In this document: piece by piece, positions 53,597-64,000 of the stretch | Layout: the number at the start of each line of letters is the position of its first letter | Position numbering within the stretch: the first letter of the stretch is position 1 | Assembly: GCA_949316235.1 (NCBI GenBank) | Contig: OX438744.1 | Location: forward strand, 372,001-436,000 | Direction: 5' to 3' | DNA from: Oegoconia quadripuncta | Taxonomy: Eukaryota > Arthropoda > Insecta > Lepidoptera > Autostichidae | Length of the DNA: 64,000 nt | Notes under the pieces: generated by a model | What the model saw: only the letters and a program-made list of their open reading frames with translations | Databases searched by the model: none | What the model was told of the DNA's origin: nothing | Program-made: the position numbers and the translations under genes

Positions 53597-54868
53597 GTAA
53601 AACACTATGTCAAAAAAAACTCCATCGAAAAAGGAACCTTCAATTGTCGCTACAAAAGCTCATCTTAAAATATTGACGAAATATATGCTGACGTATGCAT
53701 AAAAAGAGTAACAACGTGAAACTAATTTCCTACTAGACAGCTTTTAATAGTCAATGAGAATATAAACTTGTTCAAAAAAAAATGGGCATGAAAACTCATT
53801 CATGGAATCGTAGTTTTACATTGCCTGGACCGTGTACACAGAGTTAATGCTTTCTTCCAACCACGCATCACAAGTGTGGAGGCTGCTTTATAATTCATAT
53901 TAGTTTCCTGGCAAAGCCCGCCTTGCACCATCCGGTCACCGTTTTTGTTCCCCGAACCTATGTCAAACGACCTTTGTCAACATAAATTGTTACAATTTAA
54001 TTGAATTCAACTTTGTAGTTCCAATTAATAGTATTTTCGAAGTCACCCTTTATTGTAAAGAGAATTATGGGCGTCTGAAATATTATCTGAATACAATCAT
54101 TGCTTGCTCGTTCTATGAGCATTGCTATGACCTTGTAGCATGAATGTTGCACATATGCCCATATACAATGAATCAGCAGTAAGTCTTGAATGTATTGGGA
54201 ATATGTTTATTTAATTGTTATGGTATATTTGTTTACATAGACATATTTAAAATGAAACATACATGAAACAACAAATTTATAAAACACATTTAAAAATACC
54301 CATATATTTTAGAAAAAATACGCCGTCCAACTCACTTCCGTGAGGCATAGTACCTAGTACGCTAGCTCTATTGCCCCGCTGAATGCATAAGCTCAGCTGC
54401 TGAGCAAAGTAGGCACCAGCTCTCACATCTCCAGAGGCGTGGACCGTGTTTGTTTACATTTGTTAAAAAATTGTATAGCTCTTGTTGTTTTCATGTATCT
54501 TTCTTAACCCGGTCACAATATCTATGCACCTGGCCTTGTGACGTCATATCGGAGCGCTGGATGTGTATGGGATGGGGCGTCGGCGGGGAGGTGAAAGGAA
54601 TAGCGGGGAGAGGGGTCGCATTCCAGCGAATTGTACAGCTATTGTGCCAGTTTATGCAATTATCTTTTTATCTATCTACCTATCTACATTTAGGTATGAA
54701 TCAGGATATACTCACGTTAGCCATAATGGCTATTAGGAACAATACATTTTATATATTTATTGTTCTCCAATTATTACGTTTTATGTTCCATACGACCGAC
54801 TGATGTAGTGGATAGTGACTCTAACTGCGAAACATCTATGAGGGGTAAATGTTTGTGTGATGAATACA

Positions 54869-55179
54869 ATCCGTGGCTCAATGTAAACAACATTGGGTTT
54901 ACGATTCGGAGGTCGCGGGTTCGATCCCCAGCGGGGTTACATGTTTAAGTACTCGGTTTGGTTGCTGGTAGGGCATTCCAGCTACCACCATCTTATCTAA
55001 ATCCGCCGCCAAGCAGCAATGTTAATAGCATAGTTGTGTTCCGGTTGTCAGAGATAAGATAGCCAGTCCCCCAAATGTGTTGGAGTTTACGGGTCAGTAC
55101 GCTTCCACCTTCGACCTCATATTCACTTAACATCAGGTGTGATTGAGGTCAAGTACCAACCAGTCGGGCATAAAAAAAA
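54869..55179 (+). repeat. tRNA-derived SINE type B (module U, copy 3)
   Basis: Same insertion as at 30,106. The B box is intact. Confidence 0.88.
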
Positions 55180-55829
55180 GATATCAAGTGGAAATTTATA
55201 TGAATTTCTAAGATCTATATTCTCGTGCTGTTTTATAAAACTCGAATTTCTTATGTAACGCAATGAATAGATAATACCTCCTAAATAACGTGATAAGGGA
55301 TAAGCGTGTTCTCAAACTAAAGCCCATATTGCTGACCCATGGTCAAGCCGTGATCTCTTTTTAAAACTAGTTTAAAAGGAACAGATAATTCATGTCCGTG
55401 CACTCATGGCGCAATCGCATTCGCTATTCGTTTTCGATTAGTGAAGTTAAGCAATATCTGGCGCGGTCAGTCCTGGGATGTGTACGTTAATTACGGTTGT
55501 ATGGAAGAGATCGCTACAAGCGATAAGACTGCATTTGTACAGTTTTAAGTTGTGTATAATGAAGAATTTTTCTTCTTCAATTGAGGGCAGTCGTTAAGCG
55601 GCTTAAAAACAGTGACAGTCGATTTCACACAAAGCGACCAATCCACACTGGGCCTCGTGGTGGATTATGGCACATGCCTCCTCTCACTGGGAGAGGGTCC
55701 CAGTGAGAGGTAACGCTGATGATAAGGCTATCCATATCTTTACAGAGAGACAGATATAGCAATAACGCTCAGCCTTGAGCGTCATTCTACAGGTGAATTT
55801 GAATTCGAGTAATTTTTTTTTGTTCTTTA

Positions 55830-55985
55830 TCCACGAGTTAGCACTTGGCCTCAATCACACCTGATGTTAAGTGAAGATGAGGCCGAAGGTCGTAGCGTAC
55901 TGACCCGGAAACCCCATCTTATTCGAAGGACTGGCTATCTTATCTCTGACAACCGGAACACAACAATGCTATTAATATTGCTGTC
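55830..55985 (-). repeat. SINE type B 3' half, inverted (module U, copy 3)
   Basis: Same as 31,091-31,247. Confidence 0.8.
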
Positions 55986-56201
55986 TTAATTTCATGTCAG
56001 CCGTTTACACAAAGTCACTAAGTCATTTAAGGGGCAATGTATACGCTTTTATAATAAGGTTCCAGTGGACATTCAAAATTTACCTTTAAATAAATTCAAA
56101 ACCATCTTAAAACAGACATTATTCATCCAAATCCGTTCATTCGTTTTGCCGTGATCGAACAACAAACAAACATCTAAACTTTCGCATTTATAATATTAGT
56201 T

Positions 56202-56450
56202 GGTTTAATGGTGTAGTGGTTAGAAACTCTGGCTGCTTTACCAAATGGTCGCGGGTTCGAATCCTGCTAGGCGCATATGTTTGTATGATGAATACAGACA
56301 TGTGTCCCGAGTAATGGATGCGTATCATTTATATATGTATTTATTAAAAAAAAATTTATGTGTAGTTTACCAACCATCTGGTATACATAATACAAGCCTA
56401 GCTGCTTAGTATGGAACTAGATGGCGCTGTGTGTCAAGATATTTATTATT
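56202..56450 (+). repeat. tRNA-derived SINE type C (module U, copy 3)
   Basis: Complete copy, paralogue of 31,464-31,715, with the B box GGTTCGAATCC intact. Confidence 0.88.
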
Positions 56451-56519
56451 ATCTATATTTATTAACATTTTATTAATAATTATTATTGTAACTGCCTTAA
56501 ATACATTCTTTAGTGTCAG

Positions 56520-56771
56520 CAACTACTCTGCTGAGAGGAATGAAGATCAGCAGCTTTGCTGAGTCCCTACCTATTCATCACCAACTCTCTCCTAGTTCTA
56601 ATATACCTTGAAAACCCTTCACTCCCTTGTCTGAGGCATGTTATACTCTTCCGTCTAACTACGTAGTTGTTGAGGACTTTGTGGTACGACGACCGATTAC
56701 TTTTATCTCCTCCGGTTTCAATTTCTCCGTTCATTGGTTATGTTCACATTTATAGATGTATGCATATTTAA
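56520..56771. other. Copy-3-specific junction sequence, no gene recognised
   Basis: The stretch begins CAACTACTCTGCTGAGAGGA and includes CAGCTTTGCTGAGTCCCTAC. The corresponding DNA is deleted at the copy 1/2 junction, so this is probably the original spacer between units. Confidence 0.45.
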
Positions 56772-57085
56772 GCCGTCTTTCTGGCTCAATGTAAACATCG
56801 GGTTTACGAATCGGCGGTCGCGGGTTCGATCGCCAGCAGGGTACATATTTAGTATTCGGTTTAGTTGATGTTAGAGCATTTTAAATGTCCGCCTGGCTAG
56901 CTACTACCATCTCATCTGTCTGCCGCCGAAATATTAATAGCATTGTTATGGTTCCGGTTGTCAGAGATAAGATAGCCAGTCCCCCAAATAAGATGAGGTT
57001 TCCGGGTCAGTTCCACCTTCGGCCTCAGCTTCACTTAACATCAGGTGTGATTGAGTTCAAGTCCTAACCCGTTGTGCACAAAAAA
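56772..57085 (+). repeat. SINE type B (array start, copy 4)
   Basis: Complete but diverged head (TTCTGGCTCAATGTAAACAT) with an altered B box (GGTTCGATCGCC). It is the paralogue of 22,551-22,866. Confidence 0.82.
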
Positions 57086-57915
57086 CCGCGAGGTGGCTTA
57101 GCGCGGAGGCTTCATGCGCGCTGGCGTTGAAAGCATTCTCAGCAATCATCGTGTTTGTAGATTGATTTTAATGTATACTTTGATATACTTTCAACATTGG
57201 CGTCCACTGCGAAAGATATTTTTTCACATGCGTTAGTGACAATATAACAGAGTATAATGTCTCGTGAGTTCCCGGCGGTGAAAAGAATTGAACCACCAAC
57301 CAGTCACTTCGCACAGGTACTGCATAAGGCCACTAAAAGATATCTGTAGACCTGCACGTTTTAAGAGGGTTTATCACGCATGGTATTCTATACAAACTTT
57401 CAAGTCCAAACATTTCGAAATGAATGAAACTTTATAAGCATAAAGTATGTAGATCTAAAAAGTTAGCAGAGAATATTTTCGAGGTAAAGTAGAACTACAG
57501 GATTAATTATTTAACAAATAACTTTATTTATTTAACAACAGTAATAAATAAAGAGAGGGAATTTAATTATAAACCAGAACAAATGTAAAAAATTGGGGAC
57601 GTGAGGCAAGGTACCCAAAACGCTGGCAGCGTTTCCTCGTTGACAACTTAAGTAATACAAAAAATGCAATTTCATTTAATTGGTTTCCACTAACTTCTCA
57701 GATCAACATATTATGTACCTATCCTGCTTCTACGTATAAAGTTTCATTTGAATCGATCAAATCATTTCGAAAAATTTGTATTTGAAAGTTTGTATGGAAT
57801 GCACATGTGCATTTCTAAATATTTTGAATATTTATAGTACTCAAAATACTTGTAAGATATCTATGACCACCCCTTTTGGGATAAAGGTCGTGAGTGTATG
57901 TATGTAAACTGTCAA

Positions 57916-58116
57916 TCTATGGAACTTGCTAACTATGTATACAAAAGGCGATCTCAGATCTCTCTCGTACCTATTTGTTTTTTATTTACGGTATTTTATT
58001 ATTCGATATGGTTTGACATAAGTAAAGTCTGAGTCTTGCCCATCACTAGTAAATTCATCATTCAGAGACAATTTCAATATGGCGGTTTGTTTACATAGTT
58101 AGCAAGTTCCATAGAA
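57916..58116. mobile_element. Short inverted-repeat element, copy 4
   Basis: Same 201-bp element as at 23,699. Confidence 0.75.
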
Positions 58117-58972
58117 TGTTTATGTGTGCATTAAAGGTAAAATAAAGTAACAGAGAAGTAGGTAGAAACTAGTACGTATATTAAAAAAAAAGTAATCCGT
58201 CAGTTCGATTAGCATCACCAAGAAGAACTGACAAGAAACTTAATGAGCGATCTTTTATCAATTACAATCAAATTATAAATTAACATAATTAAACTAAGAA
58301 AATTAGACTATATAATAACAATGTTCATACATGCATAATCAAATGAAGTAACAGAAGGTAAATTAAAAATAAATGTAAAATTATACATCGACGAAAATAT
58401 AACACGCATGGAAATATAAAAATGAGGCTAATAATGTTAAAAACTTAATGCTAATTAACAATTAATACTGAAAAAACATGCATAATCAAATAATAGTAAA
58501 AATGAAACTTAATGCTAAGTAATATAATTAGACCTACACCTGAAAGAACAGTGAAATGAAAATGAAGTTATACAATGTTTAAAACTTAATGCTATCTGCA
58601 GGTCTTGATGCCTGAATCTGAAAATAGAAAATAGTGTATATAAAAGGCCCAAATAGATACAGAGGTTGAAATTCTTTCAAAAGATTATACATAGATAATC
58701 GGTTCAGGAGTTTCTGTTCAGTGGATATGCTGATGGAAGACTATGAAATCGATTCAGTAATAATAAATCGTTTTCAGATGAACAAGTGACAATATGCGAA
58801 CTACATGATGGAAATTCGGATCAGTTGTCTAAGTGCGTGGATGGAACTGCAGAGAAATTATTGAAGGAAAAACGGTTCAGCAGTTTTATTCACGGTGGTA
58901 TAATGAATTTGATACTGGTAATAAATCATAAAAAGTAATATTAAGTTTGGAAGATAACTAAAATGAATCGTA

Positions 58973-60475
58973 TCAGTAGTCATCATATTTATGGAATTTC
59001 CCGAAACAATCCAAACAGAGACCAGGCTGGTTGGGACATTTGGTACAATAAAAAAGACATCTTTTGTTGCACAAAGCACAAAGACGTCTTTTGGTTCTCC
59101 CCTTATCGTTGTTTGGACATGGCTCTGGCAAATGTATAATCTCTCCAAGATCGGTTGTGCGTAAATTAGGTCCGGCTATTGGTAAGTCTGTTCTGTCTGT
59201 CTGTCTGTTACTTTTTTCAGCTTTTATATTGAGGAGAAGCCGTATGACTTGGAGGCGATAATCTAAAAATGAAATATCTGAATGTACTCTATGGAATAAT
59301 AAATATGAATTCAAAAACAGAAGTTGAAAAACGTGTATTATGATTTTTTTATACCACCGCATGGATTTGGAAAAACAACTGCTGTAATATGAAAGGAGGA
59401 GATCTTTTCGATCAACTCCTTTCACATAGTTGTGGCGCTCTACCACCATTTTGGGTTTACCTAGAACTTCCCTACGCCTATTGCATTTAAATAAACTAGT
59501 TCCCCTAGCAAGTTTATTTGTAACATATGCAAGCTTGCGCGATCTCTTGACTCTCAATGAACCGGTGACATACGTCTTTTTGGCCAAGAGATCTTCTGCA
59601 AAGCCAACACTGTTATAAAAATTGTTCATGTACATACAATAACCTCGATGAAGGTGATTCTCCATTATCAGCATTACCACTTTGTCTCTGTGATCTCTTT
59701 CACACATAAGGGAATCAGAAGATCCACAGTACGTGTAAATTTTCTGACAGAGGCCGTTGGAATCAGTAGGTACATACAATTTTGTTCCGTACTTGTGACG
59801 TGTGCAATTGATGTACTGCCTGATTCGTAGACGTCCTCGCCACCTAATAACGCGATCATGAATCGTCAAATTCCTCACTGGAGTCACCAATGATGCCATG
59901 AGATCATTAAAAAAGTCAATAATTGGTTTGATTTCCTGAATACATGGACCTAAGTTGGGCATATCGGCGGCGGAAGGCAAAAAGCATAAATTACGTAAAA
60001 TCTGTAAAAATCTATCGCGGCTCATAAATTGACGGAAAGGTAAATTAAATAATCGTTCTCGTCTCCAATAGTCGTTAATATGATTAATTTTTATATGTCC
60101 CATATGGAAAAGAAGAGCTAAAAAAATATGTAATTCTGCAACATTTGTGTCCCTCCACTGAGAAATTCGACGATCACTCTCAAGTAATTGTACGGCATGA
60201 GTATTAATACTCCACACTAAGTGACCTAAAAATTGTGAGTTAAAAAATAAATTAAAAAAATCTATTGGATACTCAGCTGGGCCAACGTTGATTCCGGGAG
60301 TCGCCGTGAACGGGAGCTCAGCCTGAGTGCGCGCCTCACTGCACTCAGCGTCACCTTGCTGACCTGCCTCTTGCTCTTCAGACGGTGTACCCAAAGATGA
60401 GGCAGAAGCCCCCCCATCGGCGGAGTCGTCAGAGAATCTCTTTCTGTGTGAAGATAAATTTAAATCACTATACAT
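58973..60475 (-). CDS. piggyBac-family transposase, open but catalytically altered (copy 4)
   Basis: A 500-codon paralogue, complete. His206 (59,858-59,860) and Asn284 (59,624-59,626) replace catalytic Asp; Asp355 and the Cys-rich C-terminus are kept. It is a mosaic: the N-terminal positions (L5, A23, G41, C45, R49) match copy 1; H132, Q149 and C367 match copy 3; RTDLPIAGP matches copy 2; and the DDY end matches copy 1. I see no private amino-acid change. The minus-strand AATAAA is at 58,885-58,890. This pattern suggests exchange between copies rather than simple descent. Confidence 0.92.
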   Translation of the reverse strand: MYSDLNLSSHRKRFSDDSADGGASASSLGTPSEEQEAGQQGDAECSEARTQAELPFTATPGINVGPAEYPIDFFNLFFNSQFLGHLVWSINTHAVQLLESDRRISQWRDTNVAELHIFLALLFHMGHIKINHINDYWRRERLFNLPFRQFMSRDRFLQILRNLCFLPSAADMPNLGPCIQEIKPIIDFFNDLMASLVTPVRNLTIHDRVIRWRGRLRIRQYINCTRHKYGTKLYVPTDSNGLCQKIYTYCGSSDSLMCERDHRDKVVMLIMENHLHRGYCMYMNNFYNSVGFAEDLLAKKTYVTGSLRVKRSRKLAYVTNKLARGTSLFKCNRRREVLGKPKMVVERHNYVKGVDRKDLLLSYYSSCFSKSMRWYKKIIIHVFQLLFLNSYLLFHRVHSDISFLDYRLQVIRLLLNIKAEKSNRQTDRTDLPIAGPNLRTTDLGEIIHLPEPCPNNDKGRTKRRLCALCNKRCLFYCTKCPNQPGLCLDCFGKFHKYDDY

Positions 60476-61550
60476 TTGCCACTATTTTAATCACATACTT
60501 TATTTCACTTAGGAACACACGATACGACACTGAATTAGGCACAAGGAATTTACTCACTCCGATCTCTCGTCAGAACCGACAAGTAGCTGGAACTCGCGCT
60601 CGATATCAGACATCTCGAAAATCGAAATAGACCGTTCGGGGCAAAATGTCAGGAATGACTGATGCATGGACTTTAATTATTTGTTAAACGAATCCAGTTC
60701 TATACAAAACAGGTAATAAAAAACACAATGAATGGAATGCGCGCGCGGCGGGCACTTCAAAGTATTAGTCATGCGCCCCCTCCCCACTTCGTCTTGCTTA
60801 CCCTTTCACAAGTCCGCATGTCCCCAAGTTAAAACTACATTCTACCATACACATTTGGCTTAAGGTTGACTTTTCTTTAAATTATATAATGTATGTGGTC
60901 GGGCCAGTAATGGGTAGTGCCACCTGGTGATTTCTGTACCATTTTATTTAATAACAATACCATAAAATGGAGTAGAGAATTATCTGGACCTGTTCTCCAG
61001 AAAAAAAAGAATGAATGATTTTAAGTAACAAACAATTGTGCCAATTTAGGTTAGGTTAATTACTTTAGGCCAACTACCTATATTATTTATTACCCGACTG
61101 CCCAAGGAAGGAGGGTAATGTTTTTCGTTTGAATGGATATATTAGGTTCTTACCTATGAAATTGGCGTTTTGTATGAAGAATTTCATTAAGACTGTTTTC
61201 TCCATACAAACATTTTTGATTTTCTTTTGGGAACGGCAAATCCAAATTTAGCAAAACTTTGTGTGTATTATCGAATAACATTAAGTTAAGTATAGGCAGC
61301 GTTAATTTTTAAAAGTAACCGCTTTATAAAAGTTTCAGCGTATCTAAGAAATGATTATCGGAAGCACATGAAAAGAGCTCTGTTCAAATTTCTTTTATTA
61401 TGTGATTTAGCCCAGAAATTAAAAAATATTTCATGTGAAACCTTGAAATAATATTCCATTTTCCAAATAAAAAACAAATTTGGATATAGCTTTGAAAATA
61501 GCAGGAATTGGTACATATGATTAACGAAGGAAAAAAACTCCAATTTCATA

Positions 61551-61774
61551 AATATTTCGGACACTTACACCTATCATTTAGTCCCAAACTAAGCAAAGCT
61601 TGTGCTATGGATACTAGATAACGGATAAACATACATAAATATTTATATAAACGTCCATGACTCGGGAATAAATGGTCGTATTCATCACCCAAACATTTAC
61701 CCCTCGCGGGATTCGAACCCGCAACCATTGGTTTCGCGGGCAGGGTAACTATCCACTACACCAACCGGTCGTCA
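61551..61774 (-). repeat. SINE type A, inverted (copy 4)
   Basis: A complete copy with an intact B box (GGTTCGAATCCC on the minus strand). It is the paralogue of the damaged 37,652-37,866 copy, so the damage there is later. Confidence 0.85.
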
Positions 61775-61775
61775 A

Positions 61776-63110
61776 AGGTCGTCGAAGTCAAGGTCCGGTT
61801 CCGGTCGAGGTATTTAGAGTGATTTTAATGTATAGGTTGATTTATTTTCAACATTGGCAGCCACTTCGAAATATATGTTTTCATATACGACAGTGAACAT
61901 AGAAAATTAGCGATTCAGTCGGTTGCTTTTTTTGGTATTTAATATTGGACCCGGAAAGGACGTATCTCCTTAGCCATGTTTGATGGCAATCGGTTAAGCT
62001 ATTTCGGTTAAGATATTTAGCCTTTAATACCATTATACTTACCATTTATTTCAACGCTGTCTTTTGATCTAGATCAAAGTCAAAAATGCTTTATTTAGAA
62101 GGTACACAGGGTACAATTATAATATTCAATTTTACATTTTTTAAGTTAATGCTTCTTCAAAATGCAAAAAGAACAAGCAACTCTGTGAAAAACAGGTTTT
62201 TATATTACAAAAAGGTTTCATTATTAATTGTGAAATAGTCTTGCATGCGAACGCGGCTGGTAAATGCTGGTAATGTCCATGGATGTTTATCATATAAATA
62301 GTCTCGTATTTTATAATAAATGCTTTCAAGTTTCTGTTTTATAGTATCTTCAAATTTTGTGAAAGGAAGATTTTGTCTCTAGTAGTTTGTAGATCTACCT
62401 GGACGTAATCATATGTTTCATTAATGTAGTCGGGGGTTATCTAAAATTTCAAATTTTTTCTTCTATCGTTACTAAAGCGTCTATTGGGCTGAGTTGTCTC
62501 AACCTCAACAGTCGCAGTAATTTCGCATTCGGCGTTTTACAGCGAAAGAATGTCGGCTCGTGATCTTAGTACCAGCAGTGAAACGAGGTTGACTAATGTT
62601 TCCCGTTGGGTTCGGGGTCCCTTTTGCAGTTTTACGGAGCTGTAAAAGTGTCGACGACAGCATTTCTTATTTAAGTACGAGCTCTAGACTGCGGCTTCGC
62701 TCTAGTGCGATTTTATCCCCGCTTTTTCTTCATAATATTAGGATAGTAGGATGGAATTTTTATTTACTTCACGCACGCTAGGCTCTCGTATCCGAACGGC
62801 CTAAGACCAACCGTACCACAATTTTACCACATGATTACGTTTTATTCTCTCCTCTCGGAGAAGACAAAAGGATCTAAGCCCATAACAGCCATGTCTTATT
62901 TTTCTTATTTTCTTCAGTTTATAAGTCAGTCTCAGTCAAAACAAGTAATTCGTCGTATACTTGGCGTATACAGAGTCTAGTCACGGTCAAGTCATTCTTC
63001 AGTAAAGTGGCAGAAGATTTTGGCGGCTTCTTGTGGGAACCCGAAAGCTTCATTTCGCGCTTTAATTTACACTTCCCTTCACTTGTACACCATCACTAAC
63101 TTTTGCTGCT
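61776..63110. repeat. Array module X, copy 4
   Basis: Colinear with 37,867-39,190, with small indels (for example TTTTTTTGGTATTTAATATT added near 61,927). No protein domain. Confidence 0.65.
62076..62389 (-). mobile_element. 5'-truncated LINE inside module X (copy 4)
   Basis: Same insertion as 38,136-38,468, flanked by TAGATC at 62,070-62,075 and 62,390-62,395. It has a deletion in the 3' UTR block. Confidence 0.8.
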
Positions 63111-63124
63111 TCAAAAGTCAGAAT

Positions 63125-64000
63125 GCACAAATTATAAGAATTATAAAGAACATTGCAACTTCACTCGCCGAGATCCCGCCAAAAAGCCTTACCACAGATT
63201 ATTAAATAGTTACTTCGTAACAGATACATCACTCCAAAACAAAAGCGAAAATACCTACGCTATAATGGCCTATAAAATTTTAGTAATAATACCAGCTCCT
63301 CGCAGCGAGAAGAAATGTACCATAAGTTTGCAAGCAAAAAGTTGAGATTGTTTTGCTCGCCGCGCGACCCACGTGCAAGCGCGTCATCAAACGAATGCGC
63401 TAGGGTTGTTACCTGCCTATGACGATAATGGTAATAAAACAAATGTGGTCAATAAACAATTCTTTTTGTTGATTAGATAGATATATTTTTCCTTCTCGGA
63501 ATTCTCGGTTATTAAATTTTATTGTTGTAAATATCCTAAATCGCGTAAATAATCTCGAACGGGCGTGCAGCGGCCCACGGTTGTATCGTGAAGGATACAC
63601 GAAACGGTAGACATAATGGGTGACCTTGAGCGAGTGACGGACCATACCAACCAGGCTAAAGCAACAGATCTATAGGGGACCTACCTTCGAGTCAGAAACT
63701 GTACTGCAAAACACTATGTCAAAAAAAACCCCATCGAAAAAGGAACCTGATCTTAAAATATTGACGATGTGGTACGTAAGGTCATACTAATCGCCCTAAA
63801 CTAACCCCCCCCCCCAACGAAACTTGTGCAAAAAAAAAATGGTTATGAAAACTCATTCATGGAATCGTAGTTTTACATTGCCTGGACCGTGTACACAGAG
63901 TTAATGCTTATAATTCAAATTAGTTTCCTGGCAAAGCCGGCCATGCACCATCCGGTCACCGTTTTTTGTTCCCCGAACCTATGTCAAACGACCTTTCTCA
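63125..64000. repeat. Module T and degraded start of module U, copy 4
   Basis: Module T runs to the uninterrupted TGTACT (63,700-63,705) but has lost the GTTTATTTATCCATAGAACA part. Module U then shows gaps and an 11-C tract. The window ends inside it. Confidence 0.7.

Larger units (their letters stand above)
53597..56519. repeat. Array module U, copy 3
   Basis: Colinear with 28,837-31,787. It contains the 117-codon frame (54,450-54,803), SINE A head, SINE B, hairpin (55,680-55,710), inverted SINE B, LINE scrap (about 56,003-56,125) and SINE C. A 27-bp deletion lies between two TGTACA strings near 55,540. Confidence 0.8.
47900..56771. repeat. Tandem array unit, copy 3
   Basis: The order is SINE B 3' part, GCGAGGTGGC module, piggyBac segment with a deletion of about 242 bp, SINE A, module T, module U including SINE C, then 56,520-56,771 not found elsewhere. 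Like copy 1 it lacks module X and joins SINE A to module T with the same TTATGAGATGAGATGATCTA string. Confidence 0.85.
56772..64000. repeat. Tandem array unit, copy 4 (runs off the window)
   Basis: The order is SINE B, GCGAGGTGGC module, piggyBac segment, inverted SINE A, module X, module T (with a deletion of about 130 bp near 63,647) and the start of module U. It lacks the forward SINE A block of copies 1-3. Module U is visibly more degraded here, with a C tract at 63,807-63,817 and several gaps. Confidence 0.82.

Noticed and set aside
54760..54948. Open frames ending in IRRSRVRSPAGLHV (30,184, 46,426, 54,948)
   Set aside because: These residues are the translated SINE B head and its pol III B box, a familiar source of false gene calls.
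22551..64000. CRISPR-like or phage-like tandem organisation
   Set aside because: Repeat units are kilobases long, with eukaryotic retroelements and SINEs, and there is no short repeat/spacer pattern.

Overview
The window is nuclear DNA of an insect, almost certainly a moth or butterfly. The main evidence is the repeat content. There are three tRNA-derived SINE types, RTE-, CR1/Jockey- and R1/Jockey-like LINE 3' ends with short tandem tails, hAT-type MITEs, and piggyBac-family transposases. The species cannot be told. I find no host protein-coding gene, no rRNA, no genuine tRNA gene and no CRISPR array. Every protein I can recognise belongs to a transposable element.

Region 1 (1 to about 22,550) is single-copy DNA peppered with old, mostly truncated repeats. 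It holds several LINE 3' ends on both strands and a 5'-truncated CR1/Jockey-type LINE whose ORF2 C-terminal half is still open (12,114-13,420). It also has SINE copies, a 285-bp hAT MITE with a perfect 8-bp target duplication (16,787-17,071), a second MITE (20,369-20,734), a 32-bp minisatellite and a diverged copy of a module that recurs later (9,345-10,100).

Region 2 (about 22,551 to the right edge) is a head-to-tail array of four copies of a unit about 9 kb long before later insertions. Copies start near 22,551, 31,788, 47,900 and 56,772. Each unit carries one 500-codon piggyBac-type transposase ORF on the minus strand (24,756-26,258; 33,553-35,055; 49,703-51,205; 58,973-60,475), followed by nested SINEs, LINE scraps and other dispersed repeats. 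In all four proteins two of the three catalytic aspartates of the family are replaced (His206 and Asn284), while the third (Asp355) and the C-terminal cysteine-rich domain are intact. The copies differ by scattered substitutions in mosaic combinations and by segmental gains and losses.

Copy 2 was later hit by a 5.2-kb CR1/Jockey-type LINE (39,861-45,074). It has two intact ORFs (coiled-coil ORF1; endonuclease/reverse transcriptase ORF2) and a 6-bp target duplication. The other three copies preserve the empty target site, so this is the youngest large event visible. The best candidate for something unusual is the amplified set of open but catalytically altered piggyBac ORFs.
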